A stretch of DNA of 64,000 nucleotides from Fervidobacterium pennivorans DSM 9078 (GTDB lineage: Bacteria > Thermotogota > Thermotogae > Thermotogales > Fervidobacteriaceae), in contig NC_017095.1 in assembly GCF_000235405.2 (NCBI RefSeq), forward strand, positions 1,203,501-1,267,500, in the 5' to 3' direction. Positions 17,235 to 24,715 of this stretch are shown here, piece after piece. The position numbers and the translations under genes were made by a program. The notes below the pieces were generated by a model. That model saw only the letters and a list, made by a program, of their open reading frames with translations, had not been told where the DNA came from and did not search any database. Positions within the stretch are counted from its first letter, which is position 1, and every line of letters starts with the position of its first letter.

Positions 17235-18029
17235 ATGAGTTTTAGAATTATAGTATTTGCAAAACAGGTTCCAGATACAACAGAGGTTAGAGTTGACCCG
17301 ATAAAAGGCACACTTATAAGAGATGGCGTCAAGTCAATAATGAACCCTGAAGATAAGAATGCGCTTGAAGTCGCACTACAACTCAAAGATAAATACGGAG
17401 CAAAGGTCACTGTAATAACGATGGGACCTCCTTCGGCTGAAGCTATCCTTAGAGAAAGCTACGCAATGGGAGCTGATGAAGCAGTGTTAATAACTGACCC
17501 TCTCTACGCAGGCTCGGACACCTGGGTTACCAGTATGATATTAGCAAAAGCGGCTCAAATGATGGGTTTTGATTTAATATTAACCGGTCGTCAGGCAATA
17601 GATGGAGACACAGCGCAAGTAGGTATTGAAATTGCGGAGCACTTGAAGATACCAGTGATAGCCTACGCTGTTGATTTGAAAATTGAAGGAGAACGAGTAA
17701 TTGTCACTCGAGAATTGGATAACACATACGAAGTAGTTTCAACCAGAATTCCTTGCTTAGTGACGTGTACAAAAGAGCTCAATAAACCAAGGTATATGAG
17801 AGTCGAAAATATCTTTGGATGCTTTGATAGACCTATCAGCATCTTTAACAATTCAGTTTTAAAATTTGACAAGAACGAAGTAGGTTTGGTAGGTTCACCT
17901 ACAAAAGTTAGAAGAACGTTCACAAAAGGTCCAAAAGAACAAGGAACGATTTTCAACGGCACTGCCGATGAAGCTGCTGAACTGATTCTTTCAAAATTAA
18001 AGGCTGAAAAGTTAATAAGTGAACAATAG
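17235..18029 (+). CDS. etfB: Electron transfer flavoprotein subunit beta
   Basis: A 264-residue EtfB. It has the AMP/FAD-binding motifs typical of the family: FAKQVPDTTEVRVDP at the N-terminus, DKNALEVALQLKD, and LTGRQAIDGDTAQVG in the middle. It forms the heterodimeric electron carrier with EtfA, coupling acyl-CoA dehydrogenase to another redox partner; in anaerobes such ETFs can bifurcate electrons between NADH, ferredoxin and crotonyl-CoA. Two adjacent ATGs (17232, 17235) are possible; the second has better spacing from GAGGTG. It starts ten bases after the dehydrogenase stop. Confidence 0.94.
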   Translation: MSFRIIVFAKQVPDTTEVRVDPIKGTLIRDGVKSIMNPEDKNALEVALQLKDKYGAKVTVITMGPPSAEAILRESYAMGADEAVLITDPLYAGSDTWVTSMILAKAAQMMGFDLILTGRQAIDGDTAQVGIEIAEHLKIPVIAYAVDLKIEGERVIVTRELDNTYEVVSTRIPCLVTCTKELNKPRYMRVENIFGCFDRPISIFNNSVLKFDKNEVGLVGSPTKVRRTFTKGPKEQGTIFNGTADEAAELILSKLKAEKLISEQ

Positions 18030-18054
18030 ACATGTTTAAAAGGGGCGTGACATT

Positions 18055-19059
18055 ATGATTATGGTCTACTGTGAACAAAGGAATGGTGAACTACTGAATG
18101 TTGGCTTAGAACTTATTGGGAAAGCGGTCGAATTATCAAAAGACTTAGACGGCGAAGTAACTGCAGTAGTTTGCGGAAATAAGATAACCCAGCTGTCTGA
18201 TAAAATCTCCCAATACGGAGCGACAAGGATTATAATAGTAGAACATCCGCTTTTAGAAAAATACACAGTCGATGCTTACACAGAGGCGCTTTATCAAGTT
18301 ATCACTTCGGAAAATCCCGACATCCTTCTTCTCGGAGCCACTCTCACCGGACGCGAGCTCGGTCCACGACTTGCAGCAAGACTAAGAACAGGACTCACAG
18401 CGGATTGCACAAACTTAGAGATAGATCCTGAATCAAAGTTATTACTCATGACCCGTCCTGCGTTCGGTGGCAATCTTATGGCAACAATAATTTGTCCAGA
18501 ACGAAGACCTCAAATGGCAACGATAAGACCTGGAGTTTTTCCTCTGCCAAAACCTGATACCCAGAGAGAAGTCGAAGCATACGTCTTTACTCCCAAACTG
18601 AGTGAAGAGGATATAAAAGTCAAAGTTCAACAAATTATCGCAAAGGTACGCAAACATAAAGATATAACCGCTGAAAAGATAATAGTTGCTGGTGGAAGGG
18701 GTGTTGGTTCCAAAGAAAATTTTGAATTACTAGAAGAATTAGCAGAATTACTCGGCGGTGGTATCGCTGGTTCAAGGGCTGCTGTTGATGAAGGATGGTT
18801 GCCAAAAGACCTGCAAGTAGGTCAGACTGGCAAAGTCGTCAGACCAAAACTCTACATTGCAATCGGAATAAGCGGTGCTATACAACACCTTGCAGGTATG
18901 CAGGAAAGTGAGTACATTATAGCCATAAACAAAGACCCTGAAGCTCCTATAATGAAAATTGCAGATTTGGCTATTGTTGGAGATTGGAAACCTATAGTTA
19001 GAAGACTCATACAACAACTGAAGCAGACAATGAATATACAAGAAGAAAAGATCTCTTGA
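18055..19059 (+). CDS. etfA: Electron transfer flavoprotein subunit alpha
   Basis: A 334-residue EtfA with a variable N-terminal domain and the conserved FAD domain: AGGRGVGSKENFELLEELAE, GSRAAVDEGWLP, QVGQTGKVVRPKLYIAIGIS, GAIQHLAGM and INKDPEAPI. It binds the main FAD of the ETF heterodimer. It closes the bcd-like-etfB-etfA operon and is followed by a terminator. The set without an adjacent thiolase or crotonase means the physiological acyl-CoA substrate cannot be fixed from context. RBS AAAAGGGG precedes the ATG. Confidence 0.95.
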   Translation: MIMVYCEQRNGELLNVGLELIGKAVELSKDLDGEVTAVVCGNKITQLSDKISQYGATRIIIVEHPLLEKYTVDAYTEALYQVITSENPDILLLGATLTGRELGPRLAARLRTGLTADCTNLEIDPESKLLLMTRPAFGGNLMATIICPERRPQMATIRPGVFPLPKPDTQREVEAYVFTPKLSEEDIKVKVQQIIAKVRKHKDITAEKIIVAGGRGVGSKENFELLEELAELLGGGIAGSRAAVDEGWLPKDLQVGQTGKVVRPKLYIAIGISGAIQHLAGMQESEYIIAINKDPEAPIMKIADLAIVGDWKPIVRRLIQQLKQTMNIQEEKIS

Positions 19060-19076
19060 GATAAATTAAATAGTTA

Positions 19077-19104
19077 AAAACAGGTTCAATATGGACCTGT
19101 TTTA
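19077..19104. terminator. Terminator after etfA
   Basis: A 9-bp stem AAAACAGGT/ACCTGTTTT around 19077-19103 with a short loop and T-rich flanks on both strands. Confidence 0.65.
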
Positions 19105-19161
19105 TATATAATTTATAATTATTGTTAAAATGCCTCAGCTACCCTTTTGGAAGCAAAGTAA

Positions 19162-19772
19162 CTATATCTTTGGAAGAAACAAGAAAAGAAAAATTAATCC
19201 ACCAATTAAGACTAAAATACCTTCAGTCAAACCAGGAAAAGACGGTCAAAGATACTGTATATTACGGCAACTCCTACCAACGGACTGAGTATCCTCATTA
19301 TACTATCAACCGAATTGAATATTCCAAGTGTTTCGCAAGGTTTATCACGTTCAACGAATTTTGTAACCAGTGAACTAAGCGCTACACCAGTTAACGCGGA
19401 AGATACCGAAATTAGTTCGTTGAATGCAAATGAAACTTTCTTTGAACCTTTCGCCGGCTTTGAATCAGGTAAGAAGAAGATTATATTCAAAAGATTAATA
19501 AAAGAAAGCCCAACGGCAAAAAACGCTGGAATTGAAAATCCCCATCTGCTCAAAAATTCACCAAAAGCAGGCCCCAATATGAATCCCAATCCAAATGCCG
19601 CCCCAATGAGCCCTAAACTCTTAGCCCTGTTCTTCTCATCTGTTAAATCTCCTATGTAGGACTGCACAACTGTTATATTTCCACCTGTTAAACTGTCTAC
19701 CAATTTTGAAAGAAATATAACAAAGATTGAACGCGCAAATACAAGTGTCAGTAAAGACAGAAATGTTCCGCA
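19162..19772 (-). pseudogene. Decayed MFS transporter (TetA-like)
   Basis: The minus strand encodes recognisable MFS segments: a truncated TM2-TM3 region ending LVDSLTGGN, then RAKSLGLIGAAFGLGFILGP (TM4-5), then FAVGLSFINLLNIIFFLPDS (TM6). It then jumps directly to the C-terminal half-motif LGIFNSVDSIMRILSPLVG, so several helices are missing. Around 19227-19230 the frame shifts: the last helix, LTEGILVLIGGLIFLFLFLP, is in another frame and ends at a TAG at 19162-19164. A stop at 19773-19775 closes the 5' side. Truncation, internal deletion and frameshift together show that this is a pseudogene. Intact members export small molecules with about 12 helices and 400 residues. Confidence 0.75.
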
Positions 19773-19903
19773 TTATACGTAATCACCCCAAACTTATTTT
19801 ATGATTAGTTAAGGTAATTACAGCTGTGATGAAAGCACTGTTAGGGTGATATAATTGATTTGAAACGCATTAAATGAATTTTTATTTTTGGGGAGGAATT
19901 TTG

Positions 19904-21466
19904 ATGAGCATTCTTGCCATCGATTGTGGTACGCAAAGTTTAAGAGCAATCATTTTTTCAGAAAAAGGCGAAGTTTTAGCAGCTGAAAAAGTTGACTTTG
20001 AACCATACTATTCACGCAATATCGGCTGGGCAGAGCAATCTCCCGAAGTTTATTGGGAAAGCTTAGCGAAAGCTACGAAACAACTAAAAGAAAAATTTCG
20101 GAATATATTTAATTCAATAGAGGCTGTGACACTAACTACGCAAAGAGCGACAATAGTTGTTGTTGACCAAGATGGTAATCCTTTAAGAGATGCTTTCATT
20201 TGGCTTGATGAACGGGAAGCTGTAGGAAAACCAAAACTTTATTTTCATGAGAAGTTAGCTTTTTGGCTTATCAAAAAACTTCCCACAGCTGAAATGGCAT
20301 ACAGAAGAAGCAAGGCCAATTGGATAAAACAATTCGAACCTCAGATTTGGAGTAAAATCCACAAATATCTACTGCTTTCCGGATATCTAACTTACAAACT
20401 TGTGGGTAAATACATAGACTCAACGGCTTCTCAAGTTGGATACATTCCATTCGATTACAAATACAAATGTTGGATTAAAAGTCCATATCACTATAAGTGG
20501 AGACTTTTTGGTGTAGAAAGAGAAAAACTCCCCAACCTTGTTAATCCAGGCGAAATCTTAGGTTATATCACAAAAACTGCGGCACAATTCACGGGATTGA
20601 AAGAAGGAATACCGGTCATTGCTGCAGGCTCGGATAAGCAATGTGAGACTCTTGGAGTTGGTTGTCTTTCACCAAACGTTGAAAGTATAAGTCTAGGAAC
20701 AACGGCAACAATTCAAACAACTACAACAAAATACGTTGAAGTAATACCGTTTATTCCACCATACCCATCTATACTACCAAATGCCTATAACCCAGAAATC
20801 GGAATATCCAGAGGCTTTTGGTTGGTTACCTGGTTCAAAAAAGAATTTGCACACAGTGAAATCAGAGAAGCCGAGGAGCTTAATACATTCCCGGAGAAAA
20901 TACTTGACAAATACCTGCGCGAGATTCCTGATGGAAGCGACGGATTAATTATACAGCCCACGTGGACAGCAGGACCCGAACGCCCCTTTTCAAGAGGAGC
21001 GATTATAGGATTTTCAGACAGACATACTCGGTTGCATGTCTATAAAGCGATTATCGAAGGTATCGCTTACGCTTTGCTTGAAGGGAAAAAGAACATAGAA
21101 AGAAAAACCGGTGTTCGAATGGAAAAAATAGGTCTTTCAGGTGGAGGTTCAAAAAGTGACGAGGTATGTCAAATAACTACTAATATCCTAGGTGTTCCAA
21201 CATATAAAGTACAGACGAACGAAACAGCATCACTTGGTGCCGCTATAGTGGGATACGTTGGTATAGGAAAATACAAAACTTTTGAGGAAGCTGTTCAAAA
21301 CATGGTTAGAATCGAAAAAATCTTCTATCCAGATGTTCATAAAAACAAACTCTACATGGAATACTTCGACAGGGTGTATTCTAAAATCTGGAAACGCATG
21401 GAAAAATTATATCATGAGCTTGGGAAAATAACTGTCAAAACATCTTCTGCACAACCAGAACTTTGA
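19904..21466 (+). CDS. FGGY-family carbohydrate kinase
   Basis: A 520-residue sugar kinase of the FGGY family, with the phosphate-binding DCGTQSLRAIIF at the N-terminus, EQSPEVYWE, the GSDKQCETLGVGC loop, SLGTTATIQT and the C-terminal ATP-site GLSGGGSKSDEVCQI followed by ETASLGAAIVG. It phosphorylates a sugar or polyol; the family includes xylulokinase and glycerol kinase, and substrate cannot be chosen by eye. The ATG at 19904 is used because GGGGAGG lies eight bases upstream; a 10-residue upstream extension is less likely. It is monocistronic with no transporter or isomerase next to it. Confidence 0.87.
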   Translation: MSILAIDCGTQSLRAIIFSEKGEVLAAEKVDFEPYYSRNIGWAEQSPEVYWESLAKATKQLKEKFRNIFNSIEAVTLTTQRATIVVVDQDGNPLRDAFIWLDEREAVGKPKLYFHEKLAFWLIKKLPTAEMAYRRSKANWIKQFEPQIWSKIHKYLLLSGYLTYKLVGKYIDSTASQVGYIPFDYKYKCWIKSPYHYKWRLFGVEREKLPNLVNPGEILGYITKTAAQFTGLKEGIPVIAAGSDKQCETLGVGCLSPNVESISLGTTATIQTTTTKYVEVIPFIPPYPSILPNAYNPEIGISRGFWLVTWFKKEFAHSEIREAEELNTFPEKILDKYLREIPDGSDGLIIQPTWTAGPERPFSRGAIIGFSDRHTRLHVYKAIIEGIAYALLEGKKNIERKTGVRMEKIGLSGGGSKSDEVCQITTNILGVPTYKVQTNETASLGAAIVGYVGIGKYKTFEEAVQNMVRIEKIFYPDVHKNKLYMEYFDRVYSKIWKRMEKLYHELGKITVKTSSAQPEL

Positions 21467-21527
21467 AATCAGCATTTTCTTTGGTAAGTTTTTATTATTT
21501 TTTTATCAAAAACCACAGACTTTTTTC

Positions 21528-21557
21528 TTGACAATGGCACCTTAAATTTTGTATAAT
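21528..21557 (+). promoter_or_regulatory. Promoter of the subtilase gene
   Basis: Perfect TTGACA (21528-21533) and TATAAT (21552-21557) with an 18-base spacer. Confidence 0.85.
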
Positions 21558-21607
21558 TCAATCATCCATTTAACAATTCCACACTTTCGGATAGGAGGGG
21601 GCGTAGC

Positions 21608-22927
21608 ATGAAGAAGTTTGTTTTACTTACAGCAGTTTTCGCACTTTTGCTGGTAACATTCAGCTGTACCAACTCATTAGAGCCAAGATTTGAACCACGC
21701 GCACAAGGTGAGTTTGAGGTTTCAGAGAAACTTGGCGTATCCGGAACAGAAGAAGATTACGTTCCTGGAGAATATGTTGTCCAGTTCGAGCCAAGAGAAG
21801 ATGCGGTTAAAGCATTATCAAGTGTTGGTGCAGAAGTAGTCAGAGCATATTCATTCAGCGATGTTCAAATCGTAACAGTAAGAACGGAAAAACCAGAACT
21901 TCTTAATTCTCTTCCAGGTGTCAAGTCAGTTGATAAGAACTACATTTACAGAGCACTCGCAACACCAAACGACACATACTACCGATACCAGTGGCACTAC
22001 AACAATATCAAACTGCCACAGGCATGGGATATCATGAAATCTGCTAATATCGTTGTAGCAGTTATTGATACAGGAGTTAGCTTTACACATCCAGACCTGC
22101 AAGGCATATTCGTTCAAGGCTATGACTTTGTCGATGGAGATTACGATCCGACAGACCCGGCACAGGATGTGAGCCATGGAACACATTGTATAGGAACAAT
22201 AGCCGCTGTTACAAACAACAGCCTTGGTGTTGCCGGAGTTAATTGGGGAGGATATGGAATAAAGATAATGCCTATCAGGGTTCTTGGCGCAGACGGTTCC
22301 GGAACACTCGATAATGTCGCAGCTGGTATCAGATGGGCAGTTGACAACGGTGCAAAAATAGTGAGTATGAGTCTTGGTGGTAGCGGTGCACAAGTTCTTA
22401 TGGATGCCGTTAAATATGCTTACAGCAGAAATGTAACACTTATCTGCGCAGCAGGAAATGAGAGTAGACCTTCGCTATCCTATCCAGCAGCATATGTTGA
22501 AACGATCGCAGTAGGTGCAACAAGATACGACAACACACGCGCTCGGTATTCTAACTACAATTACACAAGATACTACGATCCTTACAGAAAAGCGTATGTA
22601 TACCATTACCTTGACGTTGTTGCTCCTGGTGGAGATACAAGTGTTGACCAAAACGGTGATGGATACGCAGATGGTGTGCTCAGCACAACCTGGACACCGA
22701 CATACGGAAATACATATATGTTCTTGCAAGGTACATCGATGGCAACACCACATGTTGCAGCGCTTGCAGCTATGCTTTACGCAAAAGGTTACACAACACC
22801 AGAGGCGATTAGAAGCAGACTTATCAAAACAGCTTATAAGATTCCTGGATACACATATAATTCGAGCGGATGGAACAAATACGTTGGCTACGGTTTAATT
22901 GATGCTTACAAGGCATTGACATACTAA
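21608..22927 (+). CDS. Subtilisin-like serine protease (S8), probable lipoprotein, fervidolysin-like
   Basis: A 439-residue secreted protease. A signal peptide ends in a lipobox (VTFSC, Cys near residue 20), followed by an I9-like propeptide (about 45-115) and a subtilase domain. The catalytic triad is Asp154 (VIDTG), His190 (SHGTHC) and Ser377 (GTSMATPH), with oxyanion Asn284 (AAGNES). This resembles fervidolysin, the keratin-degrading protease of Fervidobacterium, but it is shorter and lacks the long C-terminal beta domains. The lipobox suggests tethering to the outside of the inner membrane before or instead of release. Strong promoter and terminator and a GGAGGGGG ribosome-binding site point to high expression. 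Confidence 0.92.
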   Translation: MKKFVLLTAVFALLLVTFSCTNSLEPRFEPRAQGEFEVSEKLGVSGTEEDYVPGEYVVQFEPREDAVKALSSVGAEVVRAYSFSDVQIVTVRTEKPELLNSLPGVKSVDKNYIYRALATPNDTYYRYQWHYNNIKLPQAWDIMKSANIVVAVIDTGVSFTHPDLQGIFVQGYDFVDGDYDPTDPAQDVSHGTHCIGTIAAVTNNSLGVAGVNWGGYGIKIMPIRVLGADGSGTLDNVAAGIRWAVDNGAKIVSMSLGGSGAQVLMDAVKYAYSRNVTLICAAGNESRPSLSYPAAYVETIAVGATRYDNTRARYSNYNYTRYYDPYRKAYVYHYLDVVAPGGDTSVDQNGDGYADGVLSTTWTPTYGNTYMFLQGTSMATPHVAALAAMLYAKGYTTPEAIRSRLIKTAYKIPGYTYNSSGWNKYVGYGLIDAYKALTY

Positions 22928-22936
22928 TCTTCAGCA

Positions 22937-22969
22937 AAAGAGGGAGGATTCAGACCTCCCTCTTTTTTT
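22937..22969 (+). terminator. Terminator of the subtilase gene
   Basis: 9-bp stem AGAGGGAGG/CCTCCCTCT (22939-22947 with 22955-22963) followed by seven T. Confidence 0.85.
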
Positions 22970-22986
22970 ACACGTTTTGTTTATCC

Positions 22987-23223
22987 TTATTCACCTTTCT
23001 TTCCTTCCTGCTGTTTTATCTGTCGCATCCTTTTAAATTCTTCATGTTCTTGCTTTAGTTCATTGATTAAGTCCTCCACTTTCCAAGTTAGGCTTGTTGG
23101 AGTAGTGCTTGCAAAGATAATATCTTCCCCTTGGAAATTTTCCTTGATAATTTTCATTGCTTTAAGAATTTCTGCCTTGTTAAATCCATGGAGAATAATA
23201 ACTTTTTGTTCTTTTTCTTGCAT
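22987..23223 (-). CDS. DUF3783 family protein
   Basis: A 78-residue protein beginning MQEKEQKVIILHGF with an ASTTPTSLTWKVEDLINEL core, characteristic of the DUF3783 family of small cytoplasmic proteins of unknown function. It has no cysteine, membrane helix or catalytic motif, and the C-terminus is highly charged (Lys/Glu/Arg). The ATG at 23223 is chosen because AGGAGGAGG is just upstream; the longer open frame upstream is not needed. It is convergent with the subtilase. No regulatory signal is obvious beyond the ribosome-binding site. Confidence 0.7.
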   Translation of the reverse strand: MQEKEQKVIILHGFNKAEILKAMKIIKENFQGEDIIFASTTPTSLTWKVEDLINELKQEHEEFKRMRQIKQQEGKKGE

Positions 23224-23300
23224 GTTAATCCTCCTCCTTATCAAAAAAAGAGTTTTCTCCATTTTACTTAGTCTAATTGTATATAAATTTTCATTTAAGG

Positions 23301-23368
23301 TCAAGACTTTATGGTATAATTGAAGTTAGCAAAATCAAGACTTTATGCTATAATTAAAGTTAGCAAAA
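23301..23368 (+). repeat. Tandem 34-bp repeat (two copies) containing a -10 box
   Basis: Copies 23301-23334 and 23335-23368 differ at two positions. Each carries a TATAAT (23315-23320 and 23349-23354); the second has TTAGCA 17 bases upstream. This looks like a duplicated promoter segment. Confidence 0.75.
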
Positions 23369-23514
23369 TAAAGCAACGTTAGAAAGACCGCTTTGTTAAG
23401 ATTTTAAAAGAGGTTTGATTTTGAGAGACATAAGTTTTCTTATATTCTTGGTAATTTCTGCACCGTATTACTACTACTCATAAATCGGGTTCTTTGTTCT
23501 AAAAACAACCTGTC

Positions 23515-23800
23515 CACAGGGCATTTTTTCTACGCACCATCGAAAGAGAGACTTGGGGAAATCAACAGGTCTTGGCTAAAGAAAATACCAATGCTTGAAA
23601 AAAATGTACGAAACTTTAGAAAGTTCCGTTGTTAGCTGGTCTTTTGAAGGACAAATTCCAGTACCATCAGGAATGTTCAGTTTGAAGAGCGCTATAAAAA
23701 CTCCAATAGGTAACATTTACAAAGCAGGAAGTGGGCTTACGCCCCTGTTGGTGTACTAACGGCTATCATTACCGGGAAGCTCGCAATGGATATAAGTTAA
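23515..23800 (+). pseudogene. Remnant of an FAD-dependent (phytoene desaturase/amine oxidase-like) oxidoreductase
   Basis: Three protein-like pieces follow each other in different frames: FFYAPSKERLGEINRSWL, then VSWSFEGQIPVPSGMFSLKS with KTPIGNIYKAGSG, then YAPVGVLTAIITGKLAMD before a TAA at 23798. Together they match the C-terminal end of phytoene-dehydrogenase-like flavoproteins (the KTP...YKAGS...GVLTAI pattern). At least two frameshifts interrupt it and the N-terminal Rossmann part is missing, so it is a pseudogene. The doubled promoter segment at 23301-23368 lies upstream and may be its old regulatory region. Confidence 0.6.
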
Positions 23801-23827
23801 CAACTTTTAGAAAAAGGGGTGAGAGAG

Positions 23828-24655
23828 ATGGTTGACATTTTCACGATTATCTTCCAAATTTTCTGGATGGTTTTGATTTTCTCGTCATTTGCACCACTTT
23901 TCAAAAACTTTTCCATTCACTCTGCACGGGAAGCTATTATACGGCAGATCGAACAAAAAAGAAAAAGCAGGGTTATAACGTTGATTCACAGACAAGAGTC
24001 GTTTAGCTTTTTCGGATTCGGGATAAGAAAGTTCATAGATATTGAAGATTCTGAAGAAGTACTCAGAGCTATTAAAATGACCCCAGATGATATGCCGATA
24101 GACTTCATTATTCACACGCCTGGTGGTCTGGTCTTGGCAGCAGAGCAGATAGCAAACGCTCTTAGAAAGCACAAAGGCAAAGTAACCGTTTTTGTACCGC
24201 ACTATGCAATGTCAGGTGGCACACTGATTGCTCTTGCTGCTGATGAAATTGTAATGGACGAAAATGCTGTCTTGGGACCCGTTGACCCGCAACTTGGACA
24301 ATATCCTGCGGCTTCAATTCTTTCGGTTGTAGAAAAAAAGAATATCAACGATATAGACGACCAGACACTGATTCTGGCAGATATCGCCCAAAAAGCAATG
24401 AAGCAGATGAAAGAATACGTGACAGAACTTCTAAAAGAAAAGTATCCAGACAAAGCTGAAAAACTTGCAGAAGACCTGGTTAGTGGAAAATGGACCCACG
24501 ATTACCCTATCACCGTGGAAAAAGCGCGAGAGCTTGGTATCAAGATATCAACAGACATGCCAAAAGAAATCTACGCGTTGATGAGTCTTTACAAAAATCC
24601 GAACTCCGGCAGACCTTCTGTTAACTACGTTCCAATTAACTATAAAGAAGACTAA
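23828..24655 (+). CDS. ClpP-fold membrane serine protease, SDH/SppA-like family
   Basis: A 275-residue protein with one N-terminal transmembrane helix (about 3-26) and a crotonase/ClpP-fold domain. The motifs are IDFIIHTPGGLVLAAEQIA, then HYAMSGGTLIALAADEI with the likely nucleophilic serine, then LGPVDPQLGQYPAASI; a lysine near GKWTHDYPI is a candidate general base, as in Ser/Lys proteases of the SppA type. This is the serine dehydrogenase proteinase (SDH) family, thought to process membrane or signal peptides. The ATG at 23828 is chosen over the GTG at 23819 because AGGGGTGA precedes it. Confidence 0.85.
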   Translation: MVDIFTIIFQIFWMVLIFSSFAPLFKNFSIHSAREAIIRQIEQKRKSRVITLIHRQESFSFFGFGIRKFIDIEDSEEVLRAIKMTPDDMPIDFIIHTPGGLVLAAEQIANALRKHKGKVTVFVPHYAMSGGTLIALAADEIVMDENAVLGPVDPQLGQYPAASILSVVEKKNINDIDDQTLILADIAQKAMKQMKEYVTELLKEKYPDKAEKLAEDLVSGKWTHDYPITVEKARELGIKISTDMPKEIYALMSLYKNPNSGRPSVNYVPINYKED

Positions 24656-24660
24656 AAACG

Positions 24661-24689
24661 AAAAAGCGGCTCGAAAGAGCCGCTTTTTT
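24661..24689. terminator. Bidirectional terminator, identical inverted copy at 32692
   Basis: 12-bp stem AAAAAGCGGCTC/GAGCCGCTTTTT with GAAA loop (24661-24672, 24677-24688). It serves the SDH gene and, on the minus strand, the large envelope protein gene. Its reverse complement recurs almost exactly at 32692-32718. Confidence 0.85.
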
Positions 24690-24715
24690 GATTTAAAAGA
24701 ATAGAAGAGTTTAGA

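Noticed and set aside
21926-22393. A 155-codon open frame opposite the subtilase gene
   Set aside because: It is antisense to a clear S8 protease with intact triad; its composition is that of an opposite-strand shadow (many Cys and Ser), and it has no ribosome-binding site.
23301-23368. CRISPR array
   Set aside because: There are only two adjacent copies with no spacers, so it is a tandem duplication. No other regularly spaced repeat was seen in the window.
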